Positions 42,286 to 52,151 of a stretch of DNA of 64,000 nt are shown here, in pieces. The translations under genes were made by a program, and so were the position numbers. The stretch's first letter is position 1, and each line of letters starts with the position of its first letter. The notes below the pieces were generated by a model that saw only the letters and a program-made list of their open reading frames with translations, searched no databases and was not told the DNA's origin. The DNA comes from Candidatus Aminicenantota bacterium (lineage in GTDB: Bacteria > Acidobacteriota > Aminicenantia > Aminicenantales > UBA4085), in the NCBI GenBank assembly GCA_003141555.1, contig PLMN01000023.1:160968-224967 (forward strand), in the 5' to 3' direction.

Positions 42286-44454
42286 TTATTTCGGCAGCAC
42301 CTCGCGGATGCGTTCGGGCGTCATCGGGAGCCGGAACAGGCGCGCGCCGCAGGCGTCGAAGACCGCGTTGGCCAGCACGGCCTGGGTGATCGTGATCGCC
42401 GGCTCGCCGACGCCGGAGATCGGGAACTGGGGCGATTCGACGAGGACCGCCTCGATCTTGGGCAGCCAGGAGAAGCGCGGGATCTGGTACGTATCGAAAT
42501 TGAGGTCCTTCACCTCGCCGTTCTTGAAATGGACTTCCTCGGCAAACGCGGCGCCGAGCCCCATGGTGAAGCAGCCCTCGATCTGAAGGACCGCCCCGTC
42601 GGGATTCACCGTCACTCCCGAGTCGTGGGCGCAGAGCATCCGGATGACCTTGACCTTCCCCGTCGCCTTGTCAACGGCGACTTCGGCCGCGGCCGAGAGA
42701 TAGGTCCCGAGATACTCGGCGCAGGCGAAACCGGTACCCCGGCCGCTCGGGGCCTTGGCCGGCTTCCAGCCGAACTTGTCCGCCCCGATCCGGACCACGC
42801 GCTTCATCCGCTCGTCGCTCAGGTTCAGCAGCCGGAATTCCACCGGATCGATCCCCGCCTTCGCGGCCAGGATATCGATTTGGCTTTCCCGGGCGTAGAT
42901 GTTCGTATTGCTTCCCGGACCGCGCCAGGCGCCGGTCCCGAACGGGTGCGCTCCGGTAGTGCCCCCGCCCCCGAACGTATCGCCCCGGACGACGGTCCGG
43001 TGGTGGGGAATGGCGTAGAATTGCTGGGAGCTCCGCTCGCCGGCGAACAGAACCTCATAATCCCAGAAGACGATCTTGCCGTCGGCCGCCAGTCCCGACT
43101 TGATGTTCACGACGGCGGCCGGCCGGAAGGTGTCGAGGAAGAATTCGTCGGCACGCGTCCGCATCACCTGGACGGGCTTGCCGGTGATCTTGGCCAGCTT
43201 CGCGGCTTGGACGGCCTGCGGATTCCCGCTTTTGCCGCCGAAGCCGCCTCCGACGTACGGTTCGATCACATGGACGTCCTTGGAAGGAATGCCGAGGGCC
43301 GAGGCGACGTCCTCCTTGGCCCGGAACGGGGCCTGGGTGGAGACCCAGGCCGTGGCCTTCCCGTCCTTGGGCTCGACCAGGGCGGCGTGCGTCTCGATCG
43401 AGGCGTGGGCGACATAGCTGTTCAGGAATGTGGACTCGATCGTAGTCGCCGCCAGCTTGGCCCCTTCGGCGAGATCGCCACCCTGAGCCACCGCCCGGCC
43501 GGGCGCCGCGTTCTTGATCAGATGATCGAAAATGTTCTTGTCGTCAAGCACGGACGGAGAGGGGTCGTAAGCCGCCTTGATCTTCGCCGCGGCGGCCAAG
43601 GCGACGTCGGGCTGCTCATGGAGCGCGGCGACGAGGTCTCCGTCCCGGACGACTCGCACGCCGGCCACCGCTTCGGCCGAGCTCGCATCGATCGTCTTGA
43701 GCTTCGCCCCATGGGCGGGCGGCCGGAGGATGGAGGCATAGAGCATTCCGGGGACCCGGATGTCGCCGGCGTATTTAGCCCGGCCCGTGGCTTTCTCGCG
43801 CGCGTCGCGCCGGGGCGCGGGCCAACCCATCACCTTGAAATCCGCCGGGGCTTTGAGGGGAGGCTTCGCGGCGGCGTGCCGCTCGATCCTCTTCCCCTGG
43901 ACGAGTTGGGCGTATGTGACTTTCGTCTCCGGCTTGGCTAAGTCGTAGACAGCCCCGTCCTTCACCCTAAGGCGCTCGACAGGCACGTTCAGCTTCTCCG
44001 AGGCCATTTCGACGAGAACGACCCGCGCCTCGGCCGCGGCCGCCCTCAGGAGAGGCCCGAAGATGCGGACGCATTGCGAGCCGACCGTCCCTCCATCGTA
44101 GGGGCAGAGGTCGGTGTCGCCGAGGACCAAGTCCACGGTCGACGGCGCCACCTCGAGCTCTTCGGCCAGCATCAGCGGCAGGACGGTCATCGCCCCCTGG
44201 CCCTGCTCGATCTTGCCCGTGTAGCAGGTCACGCGCCCGTCTTCACCCACGCGCAGGTAGGCGTTGAAATCCGCAGGAGCGCTCTGGCCGCCGCGCCGGG
44301 CCTGCTGCTCCTGGAGGAGCCCCTCGCCGGCCAGAGGGAGCGTCGCGACGACGATCAGCCCCCCGCCGAGCGTTTTCAGGAAGTCACGGCGGCGGAGGGC
44401 GCCTGTCGGATTGACCTCGTTCCTGTCCCCGTCGGGATAATTATCGCCGCTCAT
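42286..44454 (-). CDS. Molybdopterin-binding subunit of a two-component molybdenum hydroxylase
   Basis: 722 aa from the ATG at 44454. A twin-arginine signal (RRRDFLKTLGGGLIVVATLPL, Arg pair near residue 22) points to export. The protein follows the IorB-like layout: two xanthine dehydrogenase-type halves, ATGRAKYAGDIRVPGMLYA near 205, PYVGGGFGGKSGNPQ near 395, HPFGTGAWRGPGSNTN near 500, and catalytic Glu in SGVGEPAITITQAVLANAV near 685. It hydroxylates an aldehyde or N-heterocycle. The missing FAD subunit suggests electrons pass to a membrane or periplasmic acceptor. Confidence 0.88.
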   Translation of the reverse strand: MSGDNYPDGDRNEVNPTGALRRRDFLKTLGGGLIVVATLPLAGEGLLQEQQARRGGQSAPADFNAYLRVGEDGRVTCYTGKIEQGQGAMTVLPLMLAEELEVAPSTVDLVLGDTDLCPYDGGTVGSQCVRIFGPLLRAAAAEARVVLVEMASEKLNVPVERLRVKDGAVYDLAKPETKVTYAQLVQGKRIERHAAAKPPLKAPADFKVMGWPAPRRDAREKATGRAKYAGDIRVPGMLYASILRPPAHGAKLKTIDASSAEAVAGVRVVRDGDLVAALHEQPDVALAAAAKIKAAYDPSPSVLDDKNIFDHLIKNAAPGRAVAQGGDLAEGAKLAATTIESTFLNSYVAHASIETHAALVEPKDGKATAWVSTQAPFRAKEDVASALGIPSKDVHVIEPYVGGGFGGKSGNPQAVQAAKLAKITGKPVQVMRTRADEFFLDTFRPAAVVNIKSGLAADGKIVFWDYEVLFAGERSSQQFYAIPHHRTVVRGDTFGGGGTTGAHPFGTGAWRGPGSNTNIYARESQIDILAAKAGIDPVEFRLLNLSDERMKRVVRIGADKFGWKPAKAPSGRGTGFACAEYLGTYLSAAAEVAVDKATGKVKVIRMLCAHDSGVTVNPDGAVLQIEGCFTMGLGAAFAEEVHFKNGEVKDLNFDTYQIPRFSWLPKIEAVLVESPQFPISGVGEPAITITQAVLANAVFDACGARLFRLPMTPERIREVLPK

Positions 44455-44933
44455 CTTTGCACCGCCCTTTTCATCTCCGCGGCCGCAGTGAGCACCGCCT
44501 GGATGACGCGGGTATGAGTGCCGCAGCGGCAGAGGTTGTCCTCGAGGCCGTCGCGGATGTCCTTCTCGGTCGGCCGCGGGTTTTTCGCGAGAAGGGCGTA
44601 CGCGGTGAGGATCATGCCCGACGTGCAGAAGCCGCATTGCATCGCTTCGTGCTTGATGAATGCCTCCTGGATCGGGTGGAGCTTGCCGTCCCGCTCCAGG
44701 CCCTCAATCGTAAGGATGCCCTTGCCCCGGACGGTCTTGATCGGGGCCTGGCAGGACCTCACCGGCTCGCCGTCCACGATCACCGTGCACGCCCCGCAAA
44801 AGCCCTCCCCGCAACCGTATTTCGCCCCGGTCAGGCCGAGCTCGGTCCGAAGCACCCAGAGGAGCATCCGTTCGCCGTCGACCTCGAGCCGGACGGGCTT
44901 GCCGTTGAGCGTGAATTGGATGGGTTCCACCAT
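44451..44933 (-). CDS. (2Fe-2S) subunit of the molybdenum hydroxylase
   Basis: 160 aa. Two [2Fe-2S] clusters are visible: plant-type CGEGFCGACTV with the later CQAPI near residues 42-65, and the CGFCTSGM with CRCGTHTRV pair near 105-145. It belongs to the CoxS/IorA/XdhC-small-subunit family and passes electrons from the molybdenum centre. It overlaps the large-subunit gene by 4 nt; having no signal peptide, it would be carried out with the Tat-exported partner. Confidence 0.93.
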   Translation of the reverse strand: MVEPIQFTLNGKPVRLEVDGERMLLWVLRTELGLTGAKYGCGEGFCGACTVIVDGEPVRSCQAPIKTVRGKGILTIEGLERDGKLHPIQEAFIKHEAMQCGFCTSGMILTAYALLAKNPRPTEKDIRDGLEDNLCRCGTHTRVIQAVLTAAAEMKRAVQR

Positions 44934-44966
44934 GGCGGCTTCCTCCCTGTGACCCGGATGGGGAAA

Positions 44967-44995
44967 AAACTATCACAGGGCAAAGAGGGAGTCAA
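44967..44995 (-). promoter_or_regulatory. Promoter of the molybdenum hydroxylase operon
   Basis: On the minus strand TTGACT (44990-44995), a 17-nt spacer and TAGTTT (44967-44972). Confidence 0.5.
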
Positions 44996-45001
44996 TTCGA
45001 A

Positions 45002-45050
45002 AGGGTGATGAGCGAGGTCGGTGGGGCTGGTCGGCGACAGGACCCGCAGC
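45002..45050 (+). repeat. Second copy of a 49-nt repeat
   Basis: Matches 32343-32391 at 48 of 49 positions (C to T at one site). This copy lacks the left half of the foldback seen at the first site. It lies just downstream of the frr stop, antisense to frr. Confidence 0.7.
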
Positions 45051-45072
45051 GCCGCCCCCTCGCCCGAGGGCA

Positions 45073-45630
45073 TCAGCCCTGCATGATCTCTTTTTCTTTG
45101 GCGGTCGCGACGTCTTCGATTTTCTTGGTGAAGTCGTCGGTAATTTTCTGGAGCTCCTCGAGGCCCTTGAACTTGTCGTCCTCGGAGATCTCCTTTTCGT
45201 TCTCGAGCTCCTCGATGAATTCCTTGGTTTCGCGGCGCATGTTGCGCAGGGCGGTCTTCTCGTCCTCGAGCATCTTCTTGACGCCCTTGACGATCTCCCG
45301 CCGCCGTTCCTCGTCGAGGGGCGGGATGGGGATCTTGAGGACCTTGCCGTCGTTGAGCGGGTTCAGCCCCAGCCCCGCGGCCTTGACCGCCTTGTCGATA
45401 GCCTCGAGGAGGGAGGCGTCGTACGGCTGGACCGTGATCAGGCTCGGGTCCGGAACGCCGATCTTAGCCATCTGATTGACCGGCGTCGCGACGCCGTAAT
45501 AGTCCACCTTGATGTCCTCGAAGATGCCGAGGTTCGCCCGGCCGGTCCGGAGCCGGCTCAGCTCTTTCCGGAAGTGCTCCAGGGAGCCCTTCATCTTCTT
45601 CTCGAGATCCTTCAGGACGTCTCTGACCAT
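45073..45630 (-). CDS. frr: Ribosome recycling factor
   Basis: 185 aa, standard length. With EF-G it splits post-termination ribosomes. Key segments: LEHFRKELSRLRTGRANLGIFEDIKVDYYG near 17-45, ITVQPYDASLLEAIDKAV near 67 and PLDEERRREIVKGVKKMLED near 105. It is the last gene of the minus-strand cluster rplM-rpsI-rpsB-tsf-pyrH-frr, 10 nt after pyrH, a very common gene order. Confidence 0.96.
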   Translation of the reverse strand: MVRDVLKDLEKKMKGSLEHFRKELSRLRTGRANLGIFEDIKVDYYGVATPVNQMAKIGVPDPSLITVQPYDASLLEAIDKAVKAAGLGLNPLNDGKVLKIPIPPLDEERRREIVKGVKKMLEDEKTALRNMRRETKEFIEELENEKEISEDDKFKGLEELQKITDDFTKKIEDVATAKEKEIMQG

Positions 45631-45640
45631 GGGAAGCCTC

Positions 45641-46360
45641 TCAGTAGACCCGCGTCCCGATGTCCTCGCCCAAGACGGCCCGCTTGATGTTGCCCCGTTT
45701 GCGGAGGTTGAAGACGATGATCGGAAGATCGTTGTCCTTGCAGAGGGAGATGGCCGTCGCGTCCATGACCTTGAGGCCCCTTTTGAGGACGTCGATGCAG
45801 CGGATCTTGGCGAAGCGCTTGGCCCCCGGATCCGTCATGGGATCGGCCGTATAAACGCCGTCGACCTTGGTGGCTTTGAGGATGACCTGGGCCTTGATCT
45901 CCAGGGCCCGCAGGGCCGCCGCGGTGTCGGTCGTAAAGTAAGGGCTGCCCAGGCCGGCCGTAAAAATGACGACCCGGCCCTTCTCCAGGTGGCGGATGGC
46001 CCGCCGCCGGATGAAAGGCTCGGCGATGGCCTTGATCTCGACCGCGGACATGTGGCGGGTGACCACCCCCAGCTTCTCGAGGGCGTCCTGGAGGGCGATC
46101 CCGTTCATGACCGTGGCCAGGAGGCCCATCTGGTCGGCGGCGACGCGCTCCAACCCCTCGGACGTGACGCGCTGGCCGCGGATGATGTTGCCGCCCCCCA
46201 TCATGATCGCGATCTCGACGCCCAGGGCGTGGACGTCCTTGATCTCCTGGGCGATCGTCCGGGCGGTCGCGACATCGATTCCGTTGGCCAGCTTGCCGAG
46301 GAGCGACTCGCCCGACAGCTTCAGCAGGATCCGTTGGAAGGCGGGCTTCGGCGCGGCCAT
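45641..46360 (-). CDS. pyrH: UMP kinase
   Basis: 239 aa hexameric bacterial UMP kinase making UDP. Motifs: [12 protein letters not shown] near residue 10, [12 protein letters not shown] near 52, [23 protein letters not shown] near 130 and [22 protein letters not shown] near 160. It lies between tsf and frr in the translation cluster. Confidence 0.96.
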   Translation of the reverse strand: MAAPKPAFQRILLKLSGESLLGKLANGIDVATARTIAQEIKDVHALGVEIAIMMGGGNIIRGQRVTSEGLERVAADQMGLLATVMNGIALQDALEKLGVVTRHMSAVEIKAIAEPFIRRRAIRHLEKGRVVIFTAGLGSPYFTTDTAAALRALEIKAQVILKATKVDGVYTADPMTDPGAKRFAKIRCIDVLKRGLKVMDATAISLCKDNDLPIIVFNLRKRGNIKRAVLGEDIGTRVY

Positions 46361-46370
46361 GGTCGCGGTC

Positions 46371-46964
46371 CTATTTCTTGATCTCGTAGCGCGTGAAGCG
46401 CGAGACCTTGACGTTTTCTTTGAACTTGGCGATGAAATTGGTGACCAGGTCCTTGACCTTCATCTTGTCGTCCCGGATGTACGGCTGCTCGAGGAGGCAG
46501 ACCTCCTCGTAGAACTTGCCCAGCTTGCCGGTGACGATCTTCTCGATGATCTCGGCCGGCTTCTTGGAGTCCTTGAGCTGCTCGCGGATGATCTCCTTTT
46601 CCTTATCGACGATGTCGGCCGGGATCTGCTCGGGACCGATATAGAGCGGGTTGGCGGCCGCGATGTGCATGGCGATGGCCTTGACGAGCTCCTTGAACTC
46701 ATCGGTGAGGGCGACGAAGTCGGACTCGCAGTTGATCTCGACCAGGACGCCGATCTTGCCGGTGGCATGGATGTAAGAGCCCACCAGGCCTTCCTTCGCC
46801 TCACGCCCGGCCTTCTCCTGGGCCCGGGCATAGCCCTTCTTGCGCAGGAACTCGATCGCCTTCTCGAGGTTGCAGTCGGTTTCCGAGAGGGCGTTCTTGC
46901 ACTCCATCATTCCGATGCCGGTGAGCTCGCGCAATTCCTTGACTTTTTCAGCGGTAACTTCCAT
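46371..46964 (-). CDS. tsf: Elongation factor Ts
   Basis: 197 aa, the shorter form of EF-Ts, the nucleotide exchange factor of EF-Tu. The N-terminal UBA-like module is [20 protein letters not shown], with the [11 protein letters not shown] helix. The core follows with [22 protein letters not shown] near 80 and a truncated second half, as in EF-Ts of this length. It lies 15 nt downstream of rpsB. Confidence 0.95.
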   Translation of the reverse strand: MEVTAEKVKELRELTGIGMMECKNALSETDCNLEKAIEFLRKKGYARAQEKAGREAKEGLVGSYIHATGKIGVLVEINCESDFVALTDEFKELVKAIAMHIAAANPLYIGPEQIPADIVDKEKEIIREQLKDSKKPAEIIEKIVTGKLGKFYEEVCLLEQPYIRDDKMKVKDLVTNFIAKFKENVKVSRFTRYEIKK

Positions 46965-46979
46965 GAGATCTCCTTATTA

Positions 46980-47744
<765 letters not shown>

Positions 47745-47757
47745 TCCTCCGTTCTCG

Positions 47758-48162
47758 TTACCGTTTGTGATACTGCGGGGCTTTGCGGGCGCCGAGCAAT
47801 CCGTACTTCTTGCGTTCCTTGATGCGGGAGTCCCGCGTCAGGAGGCCGGCCGCCTTCAGGGCGGGTTTGAGCTCGCGGTTGAACTCGAGCAGGGCGCGGG
47901 AGATTCCCAGGCGGATGGCGTCGGCCTGGGCCCGCACGCCGCCGCCCTCGACCCGGAGGAAGATGTCGAACTTGCTCTCGGTCTCGGTCAGCATCAGAGG
48001 CTGCCGAACCGTCAGCTTGTAGGACTCGAGGCTGAAGTAATCCTCGAAGTTGCGGGTGCGTTTATTGACGAACAGCGTGATCTCGCCTTTCCCAGTGCGG
48101 AGAAAAACCCTGGCGATCGACGATTTGCGCTTCCCGGTGCCGTAGTATTGAATTAGACTCAA
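47758..48162 (-). CDS. rpsI: 30S ribosomal protein S9
   Basis: 134 aa. uS9 signatures: [20 protein letters not shown] at the N-terminus, [22 protein letters not shown] near 75 and the terminal [17 protein letters not shown], whose basic tail contacts P-site tRNA. It lies between rplM and rpsB. Confidence 0.97.
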   Translation of the reverse strand: MSLIQYYGTGKRKSSIARVFLRTGKGEITLFVNKRTRNFEDYFSLESYKLTVRQPLMLTETESKFDIFLRVEGGGVRAQADAIRLGISRALLEFNRELKPALKAAGLLTRDSRIKERKKYGLLGARKAPQYHKR

Positions 48163-48176
48163 AGGGCCTCCTTGGC

Positions 48177-48605
48177 TTAGAACTTGTATTCCTGGGGATT
48201 CTGGGCCTCGTGCGGGTGCTCGGGGCCGCGGTAAACCTTGAGCTTTTTGTATACGGCCCGGCCGAGCGGCCCCTTGGGGATCATCCCCCAGACGGCCCGT
48301 TTGATCGCTTCCTCGGGCTTCTTGGCCATCATATCTTCAAGGATCGTGGTCTTGAGTCCGCCCGGATACTGGGAATGATTGTAGTATTCCTTTTTGGCCA
48401 TTTTCCGCCCGGTCACGGCGATCTTCTCGGCGTTGATCACGATGACGAAATCGCCCGTATCGAGGAACGGGGCGAACTGGGGCTTGTTCTTTCCGCGGAG
48501 CAGGACCGCGACTTCGGTGGCCAGCCGCCCGAGGATCTTGCCCTCGGCGTTCACCACCCACCACTTCTTCTCGATGTCGTCCTTTTTTGGGACAAAAGTC
48601 TTCAT
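48177..48605 (-). CDS. rplM: 50S ribosomal protein L13
   Basis: 142 aa from the ATG at 48605, preceded by GAGG; the longer frame from 48626 is rejected. uL13 signatures: [25 protein letters not shown] near 20-45, [18 protein letters not shown] near 58, [20 protein letters not shown] near 95 and [15 protein letters not shown] near the end. It is the first gene of the six-gene translation cluster. Confidence 0.97.
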   Translation of the reverse strand: MKTFVPKKDDIEKKWWVVNAEGKILGRLATEVAVLLRGKNKPQFAPFLDTGDFVIVINAEKIAVTGRKMAKKEYYNHSQYPGGLKTTILEDMMAKKPEEAIKRAVWGMIPKGPLGRAVYKKLKVYRGPEHPHEAQNPQEYKF

Positions 48606-48630
48606 CCTCGGGTACCTCGAAGTCAAAATT

Positions 48631-48661
48631 ATTTAAACTTTGTCTCAGGTAGAGTTTAAAT
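48631..48661 (-). promoter_or_regulatory. Inverted repeat in the rplM leader
   Basis: ATTTAAACT (48631-48639) and AGTTTAAAT (48653-48661) form a perfect 9-bp AT-rich stem in the 5' leader, about 26 nt before rplM. Ribosomal-protein leaders often bind their own product, so feedback control by L13 or S9 is possible. Confidence 0.4.
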
Positions 48662-48675
48662 TCAGACGATGCAAT

Positions 48676-48704
48676 AAGATACTAAATTATGCCCGTAAAG
48701 TCAA
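48676..48704 (-). promoter_or_regulatory. Promoter of the rplM cluster
   Basis: On the minus strand TTGACT (48699-48704), a 17-nt spacer and TATCTT (48676-48681). Upstream (48705-48840) I see only a GC hairpin near 48752-48771 and no ORF. Confidence 0.6.
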
Positions 48705-48844
48705 CCGGGACATGCACAACGGGATGGAACCCATCCACCTTTGCGAGTCCCCGCGCTCTCACGCGGGGGCGAGGCCATCACCCGGAAAATACCGTATTTC
48801 CAACTCTCGAGGGGACGTCCCTGGCTTCGCTGAGGATGCCCCCC

Positions 48845-48938
48845 GGAATTCGGTGACGCGCCGATTTCGGTGACGCGATCCCAATTCTCTTGAATTGGGT
48901 TCGTGTCACCGAATTCGGCACATCGTGTCACCGAATTC
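48845..48938. repeat. Nested inverted-repeat element, CGGTGACGCG/CGGTGACACG type
   Basis: GGAATTCGGTGACGCG, a second CGGTGACGCGATCCCAATTC, then GAATTGGGTTCGTGTCACCG and CGTGTCACCGAATTCC form two nested facing pairs. The heads (CGGTGAC, then a purine-rich stretch, then AACCCAATT) follow the same plan as the GGTGACAGTAACC family. It lies just downstream of the TPR lipoprotein gene. Confidence 0.75.
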
Positions 48939-48945
48939 CGTATCG

Positions 48946-49959
48946 TTACCGCTGGGTCGTCCCGGCGGTGTTCTTGAGCTCCTTCTCGAGCTTCATCTTT
49001 TCGACCTGCCGCTTCTTGGCTTCTTCCCACTTGGCGCCGAACTGGTTGGCGAGCTCGAGGTAGTGGCTCTCGCGCTCAGGGTAGATTTTGGCTTGGACGT
49101 TAGTATAAAGGATCTTCAGATAGGCGTATGACTCGGCCAGGTTCTTGTCGAGGTCGATGGCCTTTAAGAGGTCCTTCTCGGATTCGGCCCCCAGCGATTC
49201 GCGCTCGGCTTGACTGAGGAAGTTCTGGAGTTGGAAGGCCTTGTTGAACCGGTTGACCCCGATCGTGTAGTAGATCTCGGCGGAGTTCGGGTCGATCTGC
49301 AGACGCCTCAGGTGGTAGGTCAGGGCCCGGTCGAACTTGTCCTTGTTGTCGGCGACGTTGAGCTGGTCGTAGTAGTTGGCCATATAGGCGTAGCCCTGGA
49401 CGTTCTCGGGGTCGGTCTCGATGCGCCGCAGGTACATGTCCTCGGCCTTGGTTTTCAGCTCCTTCTTGTCTCCGGCGTATCGCTTGTAGAACTCGGCGAT
49501 GACGTAGTAGTTGTTCATGTTGGCCGGCTCGAGGTCGATGATCTTGAGGTACATCTTCTCGGCCTCGTCGAAGTTGTGCATCTTGTCGTACATGTCGCCA
49601 AGGGAATAGATGATGTCCTTGTTGTTCGGATCCATCTCCATGGCCTTCTTCAGGGCGTCGAGGGCCTTTGTCGCCTTTTCTTCGTTGTCGGCGCTCTTCT
49701 TGCCGGGCAGGTAGAGGTTCTTGTAGCATTCCCCGAGGAAGCGGTAGGCCTCCATCAGATTGGGGTTTTTAGATAGGGCGTTCTCGTATTCGACGATCGC
49801 CTTGCTGTACTTGGCGTCGCGGAAGAGCTGGTTGGCCTTATTGAAGTAGTAATTCGCCTGGAGCTTCTTGACGTTCAGCTTGTCGCAGCCGACGGACGCG
49901 AAGGCTACGGCAAGCATGAGAATTCCGATGAGCACAAAAGGTGTGCGTTGACGGGACAT
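48946..49959 (-). CDS. TPR-repeat lipoprotein
   Basis: 337 aa. A lipoprotein signal (VLIGILMLAVAFASVGC, Cys25) precedes many TPR units: YYFNKANQLFRDAKYSKAIVEYENALSKNPN, KALDALKKAMEMDPNNKDIIYSLGD with EAEKMYLKIIDLEP, LRRIETDPENVQGYAYMANYYDQ and LRRLQIDPNSAEIYYTIGVNRF. It is a probable outer-membrane-anchored scaffold. It is transcribed alone from its own promoter. Confidence 0.88.
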   Translation of the reverse strand: MSRQRTPFVLIGILMLAVAFASVGCDKLNVKKLQANYYFNKANQLFRDAKYSKAIVEYENALSKNPNLMEAYRFLGECYKNLYLPGKKSADNEEKATKALDALKKAMEMDPNNKDIIYSLGDMYDKMHNFDEAEKMYLKIIDLEPANMNNYYVIAEFYKRYAGDKKELKTKAEDMYLRRIETDPENVQGYAYMANYYDQLNVADNKDKFDRALTYHLRRLQIDPNSAEIYYTIGVNRFNKAFQLQNFLSQAERESLGAESEKDLLKAIDLDKNLAESYAYLKILYTNVQAKIYPERESHYLELANQFGAKWEEAKKRQVEKMKLEKELKNTAGTTQR

Positions 49960-50019
49960 CTCTACCTCCTCCGATATCCTGGCTGGTCAGATATATCGAC
50001 GTATGTTCGATAAAATAAT

Positions 50020-50048
50020 TTTATAGCCGATTAAGGAAGAAAAGTCAA
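50020..50048 (-). promoter_or_regulatory. Promoter of the TPR lipoprotein gene
   Basis: On the minus strand TTGACT (50043-50048), a 17-nt spacer and TATAAA (50020-50025). Confidence 0.6.
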
Positions 50049-50072
50049 CATTTCGTCTGAAAAAGGGGAAAG

Positions 50073-50142
50073 ATGTCATCCCGAGCGAAGCGAGGGACCT
50101 CCTCCGGCCAAGAGGGGATCCCTCGCCCAGGGCTCGGGATGA
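50073..50142. repeat. Inverted-repeat element, TCATCCCGA-type, second copy
   Basis: TCATCCCGAGCGAAGCGAGG faces TCCCTCGCCCAGGGCTCGGGATGA with a short spacer. It is the partner of the element at 20982-21072 and directly abuts the GGGGACACAG-type element that follows. Confidence 0.75.
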
Positions 50143-50265
50143 CACGGGGGCTAAAACGGGGACACAGTGGGAAAAGGGGACACAGAACCATAAATGCTAT
50201 TTGCTGACAGTAAACTAGCGTTCTGTGTCCCCATTTCCCGCCCCCCATTTTAGCCCCCGTGTCAC
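50141..50265. repeat. Compound inverted-repeat element, GGGGACACAGAAC-type
   Basis: The outer arms TGACACGGGGGCTAAAA (50141-50157) and TTTTAGCCCCCGTGTCA (50248-50264) are perfect inverse copies. The inner arms GGGGACACAGAAC (near 50176) and GTTCTGTGTCCCC (50220-50232) are also perfect. An extra GGGGACACAG copy sits between them on the left. The right end lies against the der stop codon. Confidence 0.8.
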
Positions 50266-51563
50266 TTCAGCACCAGCTTGATCGGCGTCCCCCACAAATC
50301 GAACGCCTCGCGCAGCTTCTGGACGAAGAACTTCTCGTAAGCCGGGGCCAGCCCGCTCTTGGCGTTGCCGAACAGGATGAACGTCGGGGGAAGGACCCCA
50401 TGCTGAGTCATGTACTTGATCCGGATCCGCCGGCCGAGCTTGGTGACGGGGCCGCGAGCCACCTGGGCCTCCTCCAGGAACTTGTTCAGCCGGGCCGTGG
50501 GCATCATCTTCTGCCCGTTCCTGTGGACTTTTTCGGCCATCTCGAAGATCCTGTTCGTCCGCATCCCGGTCAGGGCCGAGACCGTGACCAGGGGAGCATA
50601 GGAAATGAAATCCAGGCGGGCGAAGAGGACCTTGGCCGCCCGGGCGATGTTGGCCGCATCCTCCTGCAACAGGTCCCATTTATTGAGGGCGATGAGGAGG
50701 GGTTTCCCGGACTCGAAGGCCAGCTTGGCCACGCCTGCGTCCTGGTGCGTGGGAAACTCGCCGGCGTCGAGCACCAGGCAGAGGACGTCGGCCAAGGGGA
50801 TGTTCTTTCGGGCCTTGATGACACCCGCGCTCTCCCGCTCGTCCGAGACGCGGTTCAGCTTCCGGATGCCCGCCATGTCCACGAGGAGATAGGACTTGTC
50901 CCCGCGCCGGATGAGGATGTCGGCACTGTCGCGCGTCGTGCCGGGCATCTCGCTGACCAGGAAGCGCTCCTCGCCGCAGAGACGGTTGGCAAGCGAGGAC
51001 TTCCCGACGTTCGTCCGCCCGATGAGGGCGATTTTGAGCGGCGGACGCGGCAAAGGAGCATTTCTCGCTTCCTCGGGGAGCGCATCGGCGATCGCCTCCT
51101 CCAGGTCGGCCAGCCCGATTTTGTGTTCGGCCGAGATGAAAAACAGCCGCTTCTCCCCCAGCCTGTAGAAATCGCCGAGCCCGCTCATCTGGCCTTCGCC
51201 GTCGATCTTGTTCACGGCCACAAGGAGAGGTTTGTCGAGCTTCTTCAGGGCGCGATACAGCTCGAGCTCCGCGGGAAGAAGGTTGTTCCTTCCGTCGAGA
51301 AGGAGGACGACCAGGTCGGCCGCCTTGGCGGCCCCCCAGGCGATGTCCTTGACCTGGGCCGAGAGCGGCTCGGCTTCCGAGTCGAGGAACCCGCCGGTGT
51401 CCACGAGCTCGAAGGCCTTGCCTTGGAGGACGCAGGGCGCGGCGACGCGGTCGCGGGTCATCCCCGGCAGGGCGTGGACGAGCGAACGCTTCTGGCGCAG
51501 GAGGCGATTGAACAGGGTGGATTTCCCGGCGTTCGGATACCCGACGATGGCGACCTGGGACAT
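50262..51563 (-). CDS. der: Ribosome biogenesis GTPase Der (EngA)
   Basis: 433 aa with two tandem GTPase domains and a C-terminal KH-like domain. First domain: GYPNAGKSTLFN near residue 8, DTGGF near 56 and NKID near 117. Second domain: GRTNVGKSSLANRL near 183, DMAGI near 230 and NKWD near 300. It is needed for 50S assembly. It ends one base before the GerMN gene region on the upstream side, so the amidase-GerMN-der genes read as one operon. Confidence 0.96.
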   Translation of the reverse strand: MSQVAIVGYPNAGKSTLFNRLLRQKRSLVHALPGMTRDRVAAPCVLQGKAFELVDTGGFLDSEAEPLSAQVKDIAWGAAKAADLVVLLLDGRNNLLPAELELYRALKKLDKPLLVAVNKIDGEGQMSGLGDFYRLGEKRLFFISAEHKIGLADLEEAIADALPEEARNAPLPRPPLKIALIGRTNVGKSSLANRLCGEERFLVSEMPGTTRDSADILIRRGDKSYLLVDMAGIRKLNRVSDERESAGVIKARKNIPLADVLCLVLDAGEFPTHQDAGVAKLAFESGKPLLIALNKWDLLQEDAANIARAAKVLFARLDFISYAPLVTVSALTGMRTNRIFEMAEKVHRNGQKMMPTARLNKFLEEAQVARGPVTKLGRRIRIKYMTQHGVLPPTFILFGNAKSGLAPAYEKFFVQKLREAFDLWGTPIKLVLK

Positions 51564-52151
51564 TTACTTCTTGCCGATCAGCGAGTAGTCGGGCGAGAAC
51601 GGCCGGTCGAGGCCGATGTGGCCGGCGAGGGTCTCGCGCTCCTCGCCGTCGACGAGGATGAAGACTTTCTTGACGTCCTTGAAGTTGAAGGCCAGGCCGT
51701 CGACGACGGCGTAGACGGTGGAAAGCTCGGCCGTTGTACCGGACGGGTGATTTTCGATCAGCTCGCGGGAGAAATCAACGTAGGCCGTACCCTCCTTGGT
51801 GATATAGACGCGGCCGAGCTTCGTTTCGCGGGGGATGGCCGCGGCCAGATCGCCGGTCGGGCCCTTGATGAGCTCGGCGATGAACGCTTCGGTCTCCTGG
51901 ACGAGCGAATCCGAAACGGGGATCTCGCGCTCCTCGGGAACGAGCAGGCCGTCGGACGGGCGGACGAAGAAAACGCTCACCTTCAGGGTGGGCTTGGGCG
52001 CGGACGCATCGGGAGAGGGCGCGGGGGGGCCCGCTGCGGCCGGCGCGGATTTCCGGATGACTTCGCGCCCCCCGGACCGGAAGAGGACGGCCACGAGGAC
52101 CGCGAGGACGATCAGCAGCCCGGCGACGAGCGCGGTCTTTTGGGTTTTCAT
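51564..52151 (-). CDS. GerMN-domain membrane-anchored protein
   Basis: 195 aa from the ATG at 52151. An N-terminal membrane segment (TALVAGLLIVLAVLVAVLF) and a Pro/Ala linker precede a GerMN domain: VSVFFVRPSDGLLVPEEREI near 60, ETEAFIAELIKGPTG near 88, and the VYITKEGTAYVDFSREL and FNFKDVKKVFILVDGEE strands. The domain is found in sporulation protein GerM and in LpqB-type envelope lipoproteins. Its overlap with the amidase gene (ATGA) suggests a role in peptidoglycan remodelling. Confidence 0.85.
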   Translation of the reverse strand: MKTQKTALVAGLLIVLAVLVAVLFRSGGREVIRKSAPAAAGPPAPSPDASAPKPTLKVSVFFVRPSDGLLVPEEREIPVSDSLVQETEAFIAELIKGPTGDLAAAIPRETKLGRVYITKEGTAYVDFSRELIENHPSGTTAELSTVYAVVDGLAFNFKDVKKVFILVDGEERETLAGHIGLDRPFSPDYSLIGKK

